A stretch of 7,836 nt of DNA from an uncultured bacterium (GCA_913009925.1 CAJVWY010000050.1:1-7836), one strand, 5' to 3'. Shown: positions 1 to 6,631, counted from the first letter of the stretch. Made by a program: numbers and translations. The notes: generated by a model from the sequence alone, not told the origin.

Positions 1-120
1 GGAAGAGTGTAGAGGTGGAGGAGTAGACAAGATGAACGGGAGGGAAGAGTATGAGAGAGTGAAAAAAGGAAGGAAAGAAGAAGAAAAAAAAAGAGAGAAA
101 GAAGAAGAGTATTTTTTTTT
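1..120. other. Non-genomic low-complexity filler outside the left adapter
   Basis: This stretch is almost entirely purines with a final run of nine T at 112-120, directly abutting a perfect sequencing adapter. Bases 1-18 resemble a degraded reverse-complement P5 adapter (GGAA-GAGTGTAGA then GGTGG). It is best read as low-quality cycles beyond a library fragment end that were assembled into the contig. No gene should be called here; any open frame that starts in it and runs through the adapter is an artefact. Confidence 0.9.
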
Positions 121-178
121 AATGATACGGCGACCACCGAGATCTACACTCTTTCCCTACACGACGCTCTTCCGATCT
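121..178 (+). other. Illumina P5/TruSeq adapter, left contig end
   Basis: The 58 bases begin AATGATACGGCGACCACCGA and end CGCTCTTCCGATCT, which is the complete P5 plus read-1 primer sequence from memory. Genomic sequence starts at 179. Translating it in one frame gives the contaminant peptide MIRRPPRSTLFPYTT, known from contaminated protein databases. A 145-residue open frame at 32-469 that includes it is spurious and lies in a different frame from the real phosphoesterase. Confidence 0.98.
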
Positions 179-912
179 CCACCGGCACGGGGGTCCCGTC
201 GGCGGATGACGCTTCTTACCGCTTCGCCGTTTGCGGCGATAACCGCACGCGGGGCATCGAGAACGGTGTCCTTAAGCGTATCGCCGAATCGGCAGAAAAC
301 AGAGGCGCCGAATTCATCGTCGACAACGGTGATCTCACCAACAGCGGCACCGTGGCGGAGCTGGAGCTTTACCACAACTTCACTGAATCATCCGGCATAC
401 GCTTCTACAGCGTTATCGGTAACCACGACCTGGGGCCGGTTCTCGCGGGTGAGGCTTTCAAGAAAGTGATCGGCCCCCGTTATTACAGCTTCGATTACGC
501 CGGCGACCACTTCATAATGGTGGATAACGCCGATATCTTAAAGGGCATCGATGCTGAGCAGCTGCAGTGGCTGACCCGGGATCTTAAGAACAACGCCGGC
601 AAGGGGCGCCAGTTCGTGTTCGCCCATATCCCCATGAACCGGAAAGACGCAAACGATGACGGGTTCGCGGCGGGAAGGACGACCTCATCCGAGGAGCGTT
701 TCCTCAAGGCCGCCACGGCTCAAGCCAACCTGGCCGCATACTTCTTCGGCCACCTGCATGGCTACGCCGCCTACGATATCGACGGCGTCGCCGCGTATGT
801 AACAGGCGGCGGTGGCGCGCCGCTCAACCCGGCGGAAGCCATCGGCTTCTACCATTACCTGCTGGTCACGGTCAGCCCGGAGGGGATTGAGGTGGAAGTG
901 GTCAGGGTGTAA
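179..912 (+). CDS. Calcineurin-like metallophosphoesterase, N-terminus missing
   Basis: This is the C-terminal 243 residues of a calcineurin-like phosphoesterase, a two-metal hydrolase of phosphomono- or diesters. Counting from the first full codon at 181, the family motifs are in order: GDNR at 19-22, DNGDLTN at 48-54, GNHD at 80-83, FAHIP with His149, and GHLH with His191 and His193. The first motif has Arg22 where many members have the His of DxH, so one metal site is atypical, as in some purple acid phosphatase-like branches. The frame is open into the adapter, so the start and any signal peptide are lost. A GTG at 352 would give 186 residues but would drop the first two metal motifs and is not the start. 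Substrate cannot be told. It converges on the TPR gene with 3 bases between stop codons. Confidence 0.9.
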
Positions 913-915
913 GGG

Positions 916-1254
916 TCACTCCGCCTGGAAGCCCAGAACGCTCGCCAGGCGCAGGTGCCGCCTTGACAGCGTGATGTCACCCAGCCTCTCGGCACATCTC
1001 CCCAGGCAGTAATGGGCGTAGTCGTTAGTGGGGTAACGCTCCAGCACGAAACTGAATTCGCCGGCGGCGCGCCGGAAGTCGCCCGAGTTGAAATAGGCGC
1101 GCCCGAGGGCTTCGCTGATGGATGTCTTCTCCGGCTCCAGCTTGCGGGCGCGTGCCAGCACCACCGCCGCCTGTGCCGGGTTCCGGGACTTAAGCAGCGA
1201 TTCGCCGCGCTTGAACAACTGGTATGCGTCTTCTGCTTGTTTTCCGTCTCTCAA
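916..1254 (-). CDS. Small TPR-repeat protein
   Basis: This is a 112-residue protein made almost wholly of tetratricopeptide repeats: about 9-43, 44-77 and 78-112. Each shows the small/aromatic spacing of TPR helices, for example ALGRAYFNSGDFRRAAGEF and HYCLGRCAERLGD. TPRs bind other proteins; the partner is not evident. No signal peptide or membrane segment is seen, so it is probably cytoplasmic. The start is TTG at 1254, supported by a strong ribosome binding site 6 bases upstream; no ATG gives a better fit. It is transcribed divergently from serS, with 109 bases between the two starts, and converges on the phosphoesterase. The three repeats fill the protein, leaving no room for an enzymatic domain. 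Confidence 0.8.
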   Translation of the reverse strand: MRDGKQAEDAYQLFKRGESLLKSRNPAQAAVVLARARKLEPEKTSISEALGRAYFNSGDFRRAAGEFSFVLERYPTNDYAHYCLGRCAERLGDITLSRRHLRLASVLGFQAE

Positions 1255-1260
1255 GGATTT

Positions 1261-1268
1261 CCACCTTT
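1261..1268 (-). promoter_or_regulatory. Ribosome binding site fixing a TTG start
   Basis: Read on the minus strand this is AAAGGTGG, followed by AAATCC and then TTG at 1254. The 6-base spacing and strong anti-SD match support TTG as the start of the TPR gene. Confidence 0.65.
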
Positions 1269-1363
1269 CGTAGCCAATTCCATTGTAAACGTCGAGGCGC
1301 CCGGCTTAAAGGGTAAGGGCGATTCCGTTAGACTGATCCGGTAAACAAGCTCAGGGAGAAAAG

Positions 1364-2635
1364 ATGCTCGATATCAAGCGGCTCCGCAACGAGCCCGAGG
1401 AGTTGAAACATGCTATCGGCCGCCGTGGCGTGGAAGTCCCCCTGGACGAGTTCAACGAGCTCGACCGCAAACGGCGCGAAATACTGGTGGAGGTGGAGGA
1501 GAAGAAGGCCATACGCAACAAGGTTTCGGGAGAGATAGCCGCCGCCAGGCGCGCCGGTGAGGATGCCTCCGGCATGATCAGCGACATGAAGAAGGTGGGG
1601 GAGGAGATAAAGGCGCTGGAGGTTGTGCTTCGGGGCATCGAGCGGGAGCTGGACGATATAGTCATGGAGCTGCCCAACCCGCCGCTGCCGGATGTGCCCA
1701 CCGGCGAAGACGAGTCGGCCAATAAAACACTGCGCACTTTCGGCGAGCCCACGGTCTTCGGCTTCGAACCCAAGGCTCACTGGGATATCGGCGCCGACCT
1801 GGGCATCATCGACCAGGAGCGGGGGACCAAGGTGGCCGAGTCGCGTTTCACTCTGCTCAGGGCCGAAGGCGCGCGCCTGGAGCGCTCACTGATAAACTTC
1901 TTCCTGGACCTGCACACGCGGGAACATGGATACACGGAACTGTTCCCCCCCATACTGGTAAACAGCGAGAGCATGCGCGGCACGGGACAGCTGTCCAAAT
2001 TCGCCAGGGAAGAGATGTACAAGCTCCGCGACGACGACCTGTACCTCAACCCCACGGCGGAAGTGCCTATCACCAACCTCTACCGTGAAGAGACGCTGAC
2101 GGATGAGCAGCTGCCGATGCATGTGACGGCATACCTTCCCAGTTTCCGGCGCGAGGCCGGCGCGGCCGGGCGCGACACGCGCGGCCTCATTCGCCAGCAT
2201 CAATTCAACAAGGTGGAGCTGGTCAAGTTCGTCAGCCCGGAGACGTCCGCAGAGGAGCTGGAGAGCCTTACCCTCAACGCCGAGGAGGTGCTCAAACGCC
2301 TGGAGCTTCCCTTCAGGACCGTCACCCTCTGTACCGGCGACCTGGGCTTCGCCGCCGCCAAGACCTATGATCTGGAAGTATGGTTGCCGTCCTACGATGA
2401 TTACAAGGAGATCTCCTCCTGCTCAAACTTCCTTGACTTCCAGGCGCGGCGCCTCAATATACGCTACCGTCCCGCCGCCGGCGGCAAACCCCGCTTCATC
2501 CATACGCTCAACGGCAGCGGCCTGGCGGTGGGCCGCACCTTCGCCGCTATCCTGGAGAATTACCAGAACGAGGATGGCAGCGTAACCGTCCCTCAGGTCC
2601 TGAGGGAGTTCATGGGCGTGGACCGCATCGGCTGA
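1364..2635 (+). CDS. serS: Seryl-tRNA synthetase
   Basis: This class II synthetase charges tRNA-Ser (and tRNA-Sec) with serine using ATP in the cytoplasm. The 423 residues match the usual bacterial length and start (MLDIKRLR). Residues about 1-105 form the charged, heptad-like N-terminal coiled-coil arm that grips the long variable arm of tRNA-Ser. The catalytic domain follows, with the TAEVPITN serine-binding loop at 231-238, motif 2 starting FRREAGAAGRDTRG at 261, the KTYDLEVWLPS and EISSCSNFLDFQ segments, and motif 3 NGSGLAVGR with Arg391. No key residue is missing. ATG 1364 is preceded by AGGGAG at 1353-1358 with 5 bases between. The cognate tRNA-Ser(UGA) lies 70 bases downstream on the same strand, so co-transcription is possible. 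No T-box-like leader is visible in the 109 bases upstream. Confidence 0.98.
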   Translation: MLDIKRLRNEPEELKHAIGRRGVEVPLDEFNELDRKRREILVEVEEKKAIRNKVSGEIAAARRAGEDASGMISDMKKVGEEIKALEVVLRGIERELDDIVMELPNPPLPDVPTGEDESANKTLRTFGEPTVFGFEPKAHWDIGADLGIIDQERGTKVAESRFTLLRAEGARLERSLINFFLDLHTREHGYTELFPPILVNSESMRGTGQLSKFAREEMYKLRDDDLYLNPTAEVPITNLYREETLTDEQLPMHVTAYLPSFRREAGAAGRDTRGLIRQHQFNKVELVKFVSPETSAEELESLTLNAEEVLKRLELPFRTVTLCTGDLGFAAAKTYDLEVWLPSYDDYKEISSCSNFLDFQARRLNIRYRPAAGGKPRFIHTLNGSGLAVGRTFAAILENYQNEDGSVTVPQVLREFMGVDRIG

Positions 2636-2705
2636 TGGCGACGGCGCTTGCGGTCTGCCTTACATTTCAAACCCAAATTAAGTAAGGTTTATGGCCTCAT
2701 GAAAC

Positions 2706-2799
2706 GGAGGGGTGGCGGAGCCTGGCTGAACGCACCGGTCTTGAAAACCGGCAGGGGCCTTGCGGTCCCTCGTGGGTTCGAATCCCACCCCCTCCGCCA
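2706..2799 (+). tRNA. tRNA-Ser (anticodon UGA), CCA encoded
   Basis: A full cloverleaf can be folded by eye. The acceptor GGAGGGG 2706-2712 pairs with CCCCTCC 2789-2795, followed by discriminator G2796 and an encoded CCA at 2797-2799. The anticodon stem CCGGT/ACCGG flanks loop CTTGAAA with anticodon TGA at 2742-2744. The long class II variable arm GGGGCC-TTGC-GGTCCC is typical of tRNA-Ser. The T arm is GTGGG-TTCGAAT-CCCAC. It reads UCA, and by wobble other UCN codons. It sits between serS and the MMPL transporter gene; open frames crossing it on either strand are spurious. Confidence 0.97.
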
Positions 2800-2832
2800 A
2801 TCGAAGTTCGGAAACAGAATCCTGTATTCGAT
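2800..2832 (+). other. Interrupted inverted repeat after the tRNA
   Basis: ATCGAA 2800-2805 pairs with TTCGAT 2827-2832, enclosing ACAG 2814-2817 and CTGT 2822-2825 around an AATC loop. The 5' side has an 8-base internal bulge. It starts right after the tRNA CCA end and ends 21 bases before the transporter start. There is no T tract, so it is not a standard terminator. It might help tRNA 3' end processing or shape the transporter leader; it may also be chance. Confidence 0.3.
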
Positions 2833-2839
2833 AATGCGC

Positions 2840-2844
2840 GGGAG
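2840..2844 (+). promoter_or_regulatory. Ribosome binding site fixing a TTG start
   Basis: GGGAG lies 9 bases before TTG 2854. The nearby ATG at 2834 is out of frame with the transporter, so TTG is the best-supported start. Confidence 0.5.
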
Positions 2845-2853
2845 CGAAAACAG

Positions 2854-5145
2854 TTGAAGCTTTCCACCAGGTCTCTGGCCTCGGCCTCCAGCAGCCATCC
2901 CTGGCTGACCGTGGGCATCTGGGTATTGCTGATCGCGGCGGCGATCGTCTGCCTCAACCTGCTGATGGCTGACGCCACCACCACCAAGATGACCTTTACC
3001 AACAACCCCGAATCGCTCCGGGGCTACAAACTGATAGATGAGGGTTTTCCGGAGAAGGGAGCGACCTCGGCGGAAGAGTTCGTCATCGTCCGTTCGCCGA
3101 CGCTGACGGTGGACGATCCCGCCTTCCGCCGGTTCACCAGCGAGATTTACAGCGATATCATCGGTCTGGGGCCTGATGTGGTGGACAGCGCCGTATTCTA
3201 CTACCTGCAGCCCGGTCCCGCCTTCCCCGAGGAAGCGCACGCCGCCTTTGTCTCCCAGGACCGCCACTCCACCTTCATCCAGGTAAAGATGGCGGGCCCG
3301 GAGGACCAGGGCATCGACAACGCCGAAGTCCTCCATGCGGTTACCATCAACCACGAGCCCCAGGGTGATTTCGAGGTGCTCATCACCGGCATCGCCAGCC
3401 TCAACCAGGATTTCAAGCAGACGGCGGAGGATACATTACGCACGGCGGAGATGGTGGGCGTCCCCATCGCCATGCTTATCCTGGTCATCGTCTTTGGCGC
3501 CCTGCTGGCTTCCGCCATTCCCCTGGCCCTGGCGGGCATGGCCATAATCATGGCCGTCGGCATCACCGCCCTGGTTGGCCAGGTATGGAAGATGAGCTAT
3601 TTTGCCACCAACATGATAACCATGATGGGCCTGGCGGTGGGTATCGATTACGCCCTGTTCATCGTCAGCCGCTACCGCGAGGAAAGGATCCGCGGACTGG
3701 ACAACCAGGCGGCTATCATCAAGACCGGGGCCACCGCCAGCAATGCGGTTTTCTTCAGCGGGCTGACGGTACTGCTGGCTCTCACGGGGCTGATGATCGT
3801 GCCCATGAGCCTTTTCCGCAGCCTGGCCGGAGGAGCTATTTTCGTAGTCGCCATGGCCATCCTCATAACCCTGACCCTTTTACCTGCTGTGCTGAGCCTG
3901 CTGGGCGGGCGTTTGCGCTCGGAATGGATTCACGACCTGCTGCGGCGGCTGAAGCCCGGTGGCAAGGGGAGCGCCACGGTTGCCAATGTTGACAAGAAGG
4001 GCGGTTTCTGGGACTGGGAGTCGAGCCTGATGATGCGGCACCCGGTAATCAGCCTGGTGCTGTCCGCCGGGTTGCTGATGGCTCTGGCTCTGCCGGCCCT
4101 GCCCGTAGAAAGATTCGGCTGGGGTATCAAGACCGGACAGGCCAATATCGAGGACTTCCCCAATGAGCTACCCGCCATCAGGGGATTCATCGAACTGAAG
4201 AAGACCTTCCCCCTGGCCTTCACGCCCGAGGCGGTGGTGGTCATCAAGGGTGATGTCGCCTCACCGCCGGTGCAGCAGGCTATCGTCAACCTCAACGCGG
4301 CCATCGGCGCCGACCCGGCCTTCAGCAAGCCGGTAAAAAAACCGGAAGTCAGCGCGGACAAACAATATATGGTAATCCGCTACCCGCTTCTCTTCGAGGC
4401 CAGCTCCCGCGATGCCACGGGCAAGATAGAATCGCTCCGGCAGAAATTGATCCCGGCGGCGTTCGCAGGCGTAGCCGCCCAGGCACTGGTGACCGGCAAG
4501 GCGGCGGAGAACCTGGACTATTACAACACCACCGACCGTTACCGCTATCTCGTCATCGCTTTCGTCCTCTGCCTGAGCTTCTTCCTGCTGACCATCGTCT
4601 TCCGCTCGCTGGTGGTGCCGCTCAAGGCCATACTGATGAACCTGCTGTCCGTCTTCGCTTCCTACGGTCTGCTGGTGCTGGTATTCCAGAAGGGGTACGG
4701 CAACGAGATATTCGGTTTCAGGCAGGTTGCCACCATCGACGCCTGGATACCGCTGTTTCTCTTCGCCATCCTGTTTGGACTCTCTATGGACTATCATGTA
4801 TTCCTGCTGAGCCGTATCCGCGAACGCTACCTGCTGACGGGGGACAACTCCGAGTCGGTGGCTTTCGGGCTGAGGACGACCGGCGGCATCATCACCGGCG
4901 CCGCGCTGATCATGGTGGCCATCTTCGGCGGCTTCGCTTCCGGCGACCTGGTGATGTTCCAGCAGATGGGCTTCGGTATGGGCATGGCGGTGCTGCTGGA
5001 CGCCACCATCATCCGCTCGGTGCTGGTGCCGTCATCCATGCGGCTGCTGGGCAGGTGGAACTGGTACCTGCCGCGCTGGCTGGACTGGTTGCCCGAGCTG
5101 CACATCGATGGGGGAGAGGCGCCCGGCGTAAAAAGTGACGAATGA
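2854..5145 (+). CDS. MMPL/RND-family membrane transporter
   Basis: This 763-residue inner-membrane protein has the two-fold RND plan of the MMPL family, which moves lipids, lipoconjugates or other hydrophobic molecules out of the cytoplasmic membrane using the proton gradient. TM1 is at about 17-38, a large outer domain at about 40-198, a helix bundle at about 201-365, TM7 at about 397-417, a second outer domain at about 420-560 and a second bundle at about 564-740. Each bundle has the MMPL signature: GIDYALFIVSRYREE with Asp265-Tyr266 and GLSMDYHVFLLSRIRERY with Asp646-Tyr647, the expected proton-relay positions. The start is TTG 2854. Its last codons overlap the acyltransferase start by ATGA, implying one transcript and coupled translation. 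The partner suggests an acylated lipid or glycan as cargo, but drug or hopanoid export cannot be excluded. Confidence 0.92.
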   Translation: MKLSTRSLASASSSHPWLTVGIWVLLIAAAIVCLNLLMADATTTKMTFTNNPESLRGYKLIDEGFPEKGATSAEEFVIVRSPTLTVDDPAFRRFTSEIYSDIIGLGPDVVDSAVFYYLQPGPAFPEEAHAAFVSQDRHSTFIQVKMAGPEDQGIDNAEVLHAVTINHEPQGDFEVLITGIASLNQDFKQTAEDTLRTAEMVGVPIAMLILVIVFGALLASAIPLALAGMAIIMAVGITALVGQVWKMSYFATNMITMMGLAVGIDYALFIVSRYREERIRGLDNQAAIIKTGATASNAVFFSGLTVLLALTGLMIVPMSLFRSLAGGAIFVVAMAILITLTLLPAVLSLLGGRLRSEWIHDLLRRLKPGGKGSATVANVDKKGGFWDWESSLMMRHPVISLVLSAGLLMALALPALPVERFGWGIKTGQANIEDFPNELPAIRGFIELKKTFPLAFTPEAVVVIKGDVASPPVQQAIVNLNAAIGADPAFSKPVKKPEVSADKQYMVIRYPLLFEASSRDATGKIESLRQKLIPAAFAGVAAQALVTGKAAENLDYYNTTDRYRYLVIAFVLCLSFFLLTIVFRSLVVPLKAILMNLLSVFASYGLLVLVFQKGYGNEIFGFRQVATIDAWIPLFLFAILFGLSMDYHVFLLSRIRERYLLTGDNSESVAFGLRTTGGIITGAALIMVAIFGGFASGDLVMFQQMGFGMGMAVLLDATIIRSVLVPSSMRLLGRWNWYLPRWLDWLPELHIDGGEAPGVKSDE

Positions 5146-6251
5146 ACACTGCAAGCACCAGACATACAACCGCCTACATCAAGGGCATAACCATCATCGT
5201 AGTGATGGTCGGCCATTACAGCAGCTATTACGCCGTGGACTTCTACACCGACTGGTTCCGGGAATACGCCAGCGAGATCGTTTCCATCTTTTTTGTGCTG
5301 GCCGGTTACGGGGCCCTCCACTCCTTCAGCAACCTGGAGCGGCAGAAGGGCGAGCCCGGGCTTGATATCGGCGTGATCCTCCGGTATTACGGGAAGAAGG
5401 CGTTGCGCATCTACCCCCTTTACTGGACGGCCCTGTTCACCGTTGCCTTCATCCTGCCCGAGTACGGCAGGCTGCATGAGCTGTCGCCGCACACCGTTGC
5501 CACCTATCTGGGATACCCCGGGGTGAAGGCACCCGGGGTCTACTGGTTCATCCCGGCGCTGATCCAGTGTTACCTGCTGGCGCCGATGTTCTATATCCTG
5601 ATACGCAGGCTCAGCGTGAGGCACTACATGATGGCGGTCGCCATGATGCTGGCGATGACCATGGTCATCACCAATTCCTACGATCGTATCCTGGACATGA
5701 TCAACGGTTTCGGCATACCCGACCCGGAAGCCCTGCTGTACCGGCCGCTGTTCCTGGCCAACGTGATACTGTTCGCCCTGGGGATGGCCATCCCGCTGCT
5801 GGCCGCCGGTCACCACCCGAAGAAGGGGGGCTACTTCGTGTTTGCGGGCTCGCTGGCGCTGTTCCTGGCCATGATGCTGGCGGTCCGTGATGCGGATACC
5901 CTGTTCACCCGCTCCCATTTCTTCCTGTTCCCCTTGTTCATCTTCAGCGTGTTCGCCCTCTGCTGGAGCCTGCTGCGCATCGTGGATCCGGTCCTGCCCC
6001 TGCTGCGGCTGGTCGGCCCCCTGGGCAACCGTTCCTACCCCATCTATCTTTTCCACCGGCAGTATTTCGGACTGCTGGCGATGGCCGGTATCATCGGCAG
6101 CGACGGCGCGAGCAGTATCGCCTTGACCATCCTGTTGTTCCCGGTGTTCTTCATAGCCTGTGCGCTTATGGAGGGCGGTTTTCACCGGGCCGGGCTCCGG
6201 ATTACGCGCCGGTGGCTGTCACCCGGAGAAGCACCCGCCACTGTGCCCTGA
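5142..6251 (+). CDS. Membrane acyltransferase, Acyltransferase 3 family
   Basis: This 369-residue polytopic protein, about ten membrane helices, belongs to the Acyltransferase 3 family (OafA/NodX type), which transfers acyl groups such as acetyl or succinyl to sugars or lipids at the membrane. Visible signatures are the likely catalytic VMVGHYSSYY with His25 in helix 1, FFVLAGY at 50-56, the basic loop LRIYPLYW with Arg89, YWFIPALIQCYLL from 134, and the late GNRSYPIYLFH ending at His305. There is no added SGNH domain, so it is the short form. ATG 5142 overlaps the transporter stop (ATGA) and lacks its own well-spaced ribosome binding site, so translation probably depends on reinitiation. A joint role in making and exporting an acylated envelope product is inferred; the acceptor is unknown. 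Confidence 0.9.
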   Translation: MNTASTRHTTAYIKGITIIVVMVGHYSSYYAVDFYTDWFREYASEIVSIFFVLAGYGALHSFSNLERQKGEPGLDIGVILRYYGKKALRIYPLYWTALFTVAFILPEYGRLHELSPHTVATYLGYPGVKAPGVYWFIPALIQCYLLAPMFYILIRRLSVRHYMMAVAMMLAMTMVITNSYDRILDMINGFGIPDPEALLYRPLFLANVILFALGMAIPLLAAGHHPKKGGYFVFAGSLALFLAMMLAVRDADTLFTRSHFFLFPLFIFSVFALCWSLLRIVDPVLPLLRLVGPLGNRSYPIYLFHRQYFGLLAMAGIIGSDGASSIALTILLFPVFFIACALMEGGFHRAGLRITRRWLSPGEAPATVP

Positions 6252-6275
6252 ACGACAGCCTCGCCGTCTCCGCAT

Positions 6276-6308
6276 CGGTTGCCGGTAACCGCCCGGCTTA
6301 AGCCCGGG
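6276..6308 (+). terminator. Tandem hairpins after the transporter-acyltransferase operon
   Basis: Two adjacent stems lie 25 bases past the acyltransferase stop. CGGTT 6276-6280 pairs with AACCG 6287-6291. CCCGGC 6292-6297, TTAA loop, pairs with GCC-CGGG 6302-6308 with one bulged C. No T tract follows, so a classical intrinsic terminator is unproven; it may stabilise the 3' end or act with another factor. Confidence 0.35.
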
Positions 6309-6331
6309 GGCCCTGCTGATATGAATGATAA

Positions 6332-6375
6332 GAAAGATTAATAACCCCTAACTGCTTTCTTCTTGAAAGTTAATA
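6332..6375 (+). repeat. Direct repeat GAAAG(A)TTAATA, possible regulator site
   Basis: GAAAGATTAATA at 6332-6343 recurs as GAAAGTTAATA at 6365-6375, about 32-33 bases apart, close to three helical turns. The second copy overlaps the -35 box of the adk promoter. CTTTC 6355-6359 and GAAAG 6365-6369 also form a perfect inverted repeat. Position and spacing would suit an operator; no known regulator is recognised. Confidence 0.35.
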
Positions 6376-6391
6376 GTTGCCGGTATAGAAT
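6363..6391 (+). promoter_or_regulatory. Sigma-70-type promoter for the adk-sat unit
   Basis: TTGAAA 6363-6368 and TAGAAT 6386-6391 each match the housekeeping consensus at five of six positions, with the ideal 17-base spacer. Transcription would start near 6398, giving a leader of about 230 bases before adk. It lies in the most AT-rich intergenic part of the window. Confidence 0.6.
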
Positions 6392-6395
6392 ACCG
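6381..6395. promoter_or_regulatory. Perfect dyad over the -10 box, candidate operator
   Basis: CGGTAT and ATACCG, separated by AGA, form a perfect 6-base inverted repeat that covers the proposed -10 element. A protein bound here would block RNA polymerase. A further GGTATA occurs at 6401-6406. No known operator is recognised. Confidence 0.35.
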
Positions 6396-6397
6396 CC

Positions 6398-6609
6398 GCA
6401 GGTATATAGGTAGTGTGTGGCAAGGGGGGATAATCCCCGTAACCAAGGCGATAAGCCACATTATGTCACTTGGCAACAGCAGTTCTCCGTTGCTCTCGTT
6501 CCACCTGTAAATTAACCGCTTTATTAGCGACCACTAAGTTTCGTTTCATCTTTGTAAGGGAGTTGGGCCGGTAGGGCGGTAAGTCCTTCCGGTTGGCTCT
6601 GGTTTTTTT
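6398..6609 (+). ncRNA. Structured leader RNA or small RNA upstream of adk
   Basis: This stretch has no open frame but many local pairings: TGTGGC 6416-6421 with GCCACA 6455-6460; GGGG 6426-6429 with CCCC 6435-6438; CCAAG 6443-6447 with CTTGG 6469-6473, crossing the first helix as a pseudoknot; GCAAC 6473-6477 with GTTGC 6489-6493, or alternatively AGCAG 6478-6482 with TTGCT 6490-6494; and CGCT 6517-6520 with AGCG 6526-6529. It lies between a good promoter and an intrinsic-terminator-like hairpin. I see no match to riboswitch consensus I know (TPP, cobalamin, FMN, glycine, c-di-GMP, SAM-I), nor to tmRNA, RNase P or SRP RNA. It may be a regulatory leader or an independent RNA of about 210 nt. 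Confidence 0.4.
6559..6609 (+). terminator. Intrinsic terminator or attenuator just before adk
   Basis: The core stem is CCGG-T-AGGGC 6568-6577 with GTCCT-T-CCGG 6583-6592, loop GGTAA, interrupted only by one T-T mismatch. It extends outward by G-U rich pairs to 6559/6600 with G6565 bulged, including GAG 6560-6562 with CTC 6597-6599. Seven T follow at 6603-6609, two bases after the extended stem. It ends 12 bases before the adk ribosome binding site, an arrangement typical of attenuation. Confidence 0.5.
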
Positions 6610-6621
6610 CCTGCCATAAAT

Positions 6622-6626
6622 GGAGG
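6622..6626 (+). promoter_or_regulatory. Ribosome binding site selecting GTG for adk
   Basis: GGAGG lies 5 bases before GTG 6632. An in-frame ATG at 6620 overlaps this site and would place four extra residues before the conserved MKLVLLGAPG start, so GTG is preferred. Confidence 0.7.
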
Positions 6627-6631
6627 CGAGC

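Noticed and set aside
1283..1311. Possible serS promoter TTGTAA with TTAAAG at a 17-base spacing
   Set aside because: The -10 match is poor and nothing else supports it; the serS promoter remains unassigned in the 109-base divergent gap.
2660..2688. Possible tRNA promoter TTACAT with TAAGGT
   Set aside because: Both boxes are weak matches; co-transcription with serS is equally likely.
2689..3354. 221-residue minus-strand open frame over the tRNA and transporter start
   Set aside because: It crosses the tRNA and lies antisense to the strongly supported MMPL gene; its composition is that of a GC-rich shadow frame.
4827..6185. 452-residue minus-strand open frame
   Set aside because: It is antisense to the MMPL and acyltransferase genes, very rich in Q, H, D and G as expected from the complement of membrane-protein codons, and shows no family motif.
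6252..6619. Known housekeeping RNA (tmRNA, RNase P, SRP RNA, 6S) in the 368-base gap
   Set aside because: The conserved signatures I know for these RNAs are absent; 6S cannot be fully excluded by eye because its sequence is poorly conserved.
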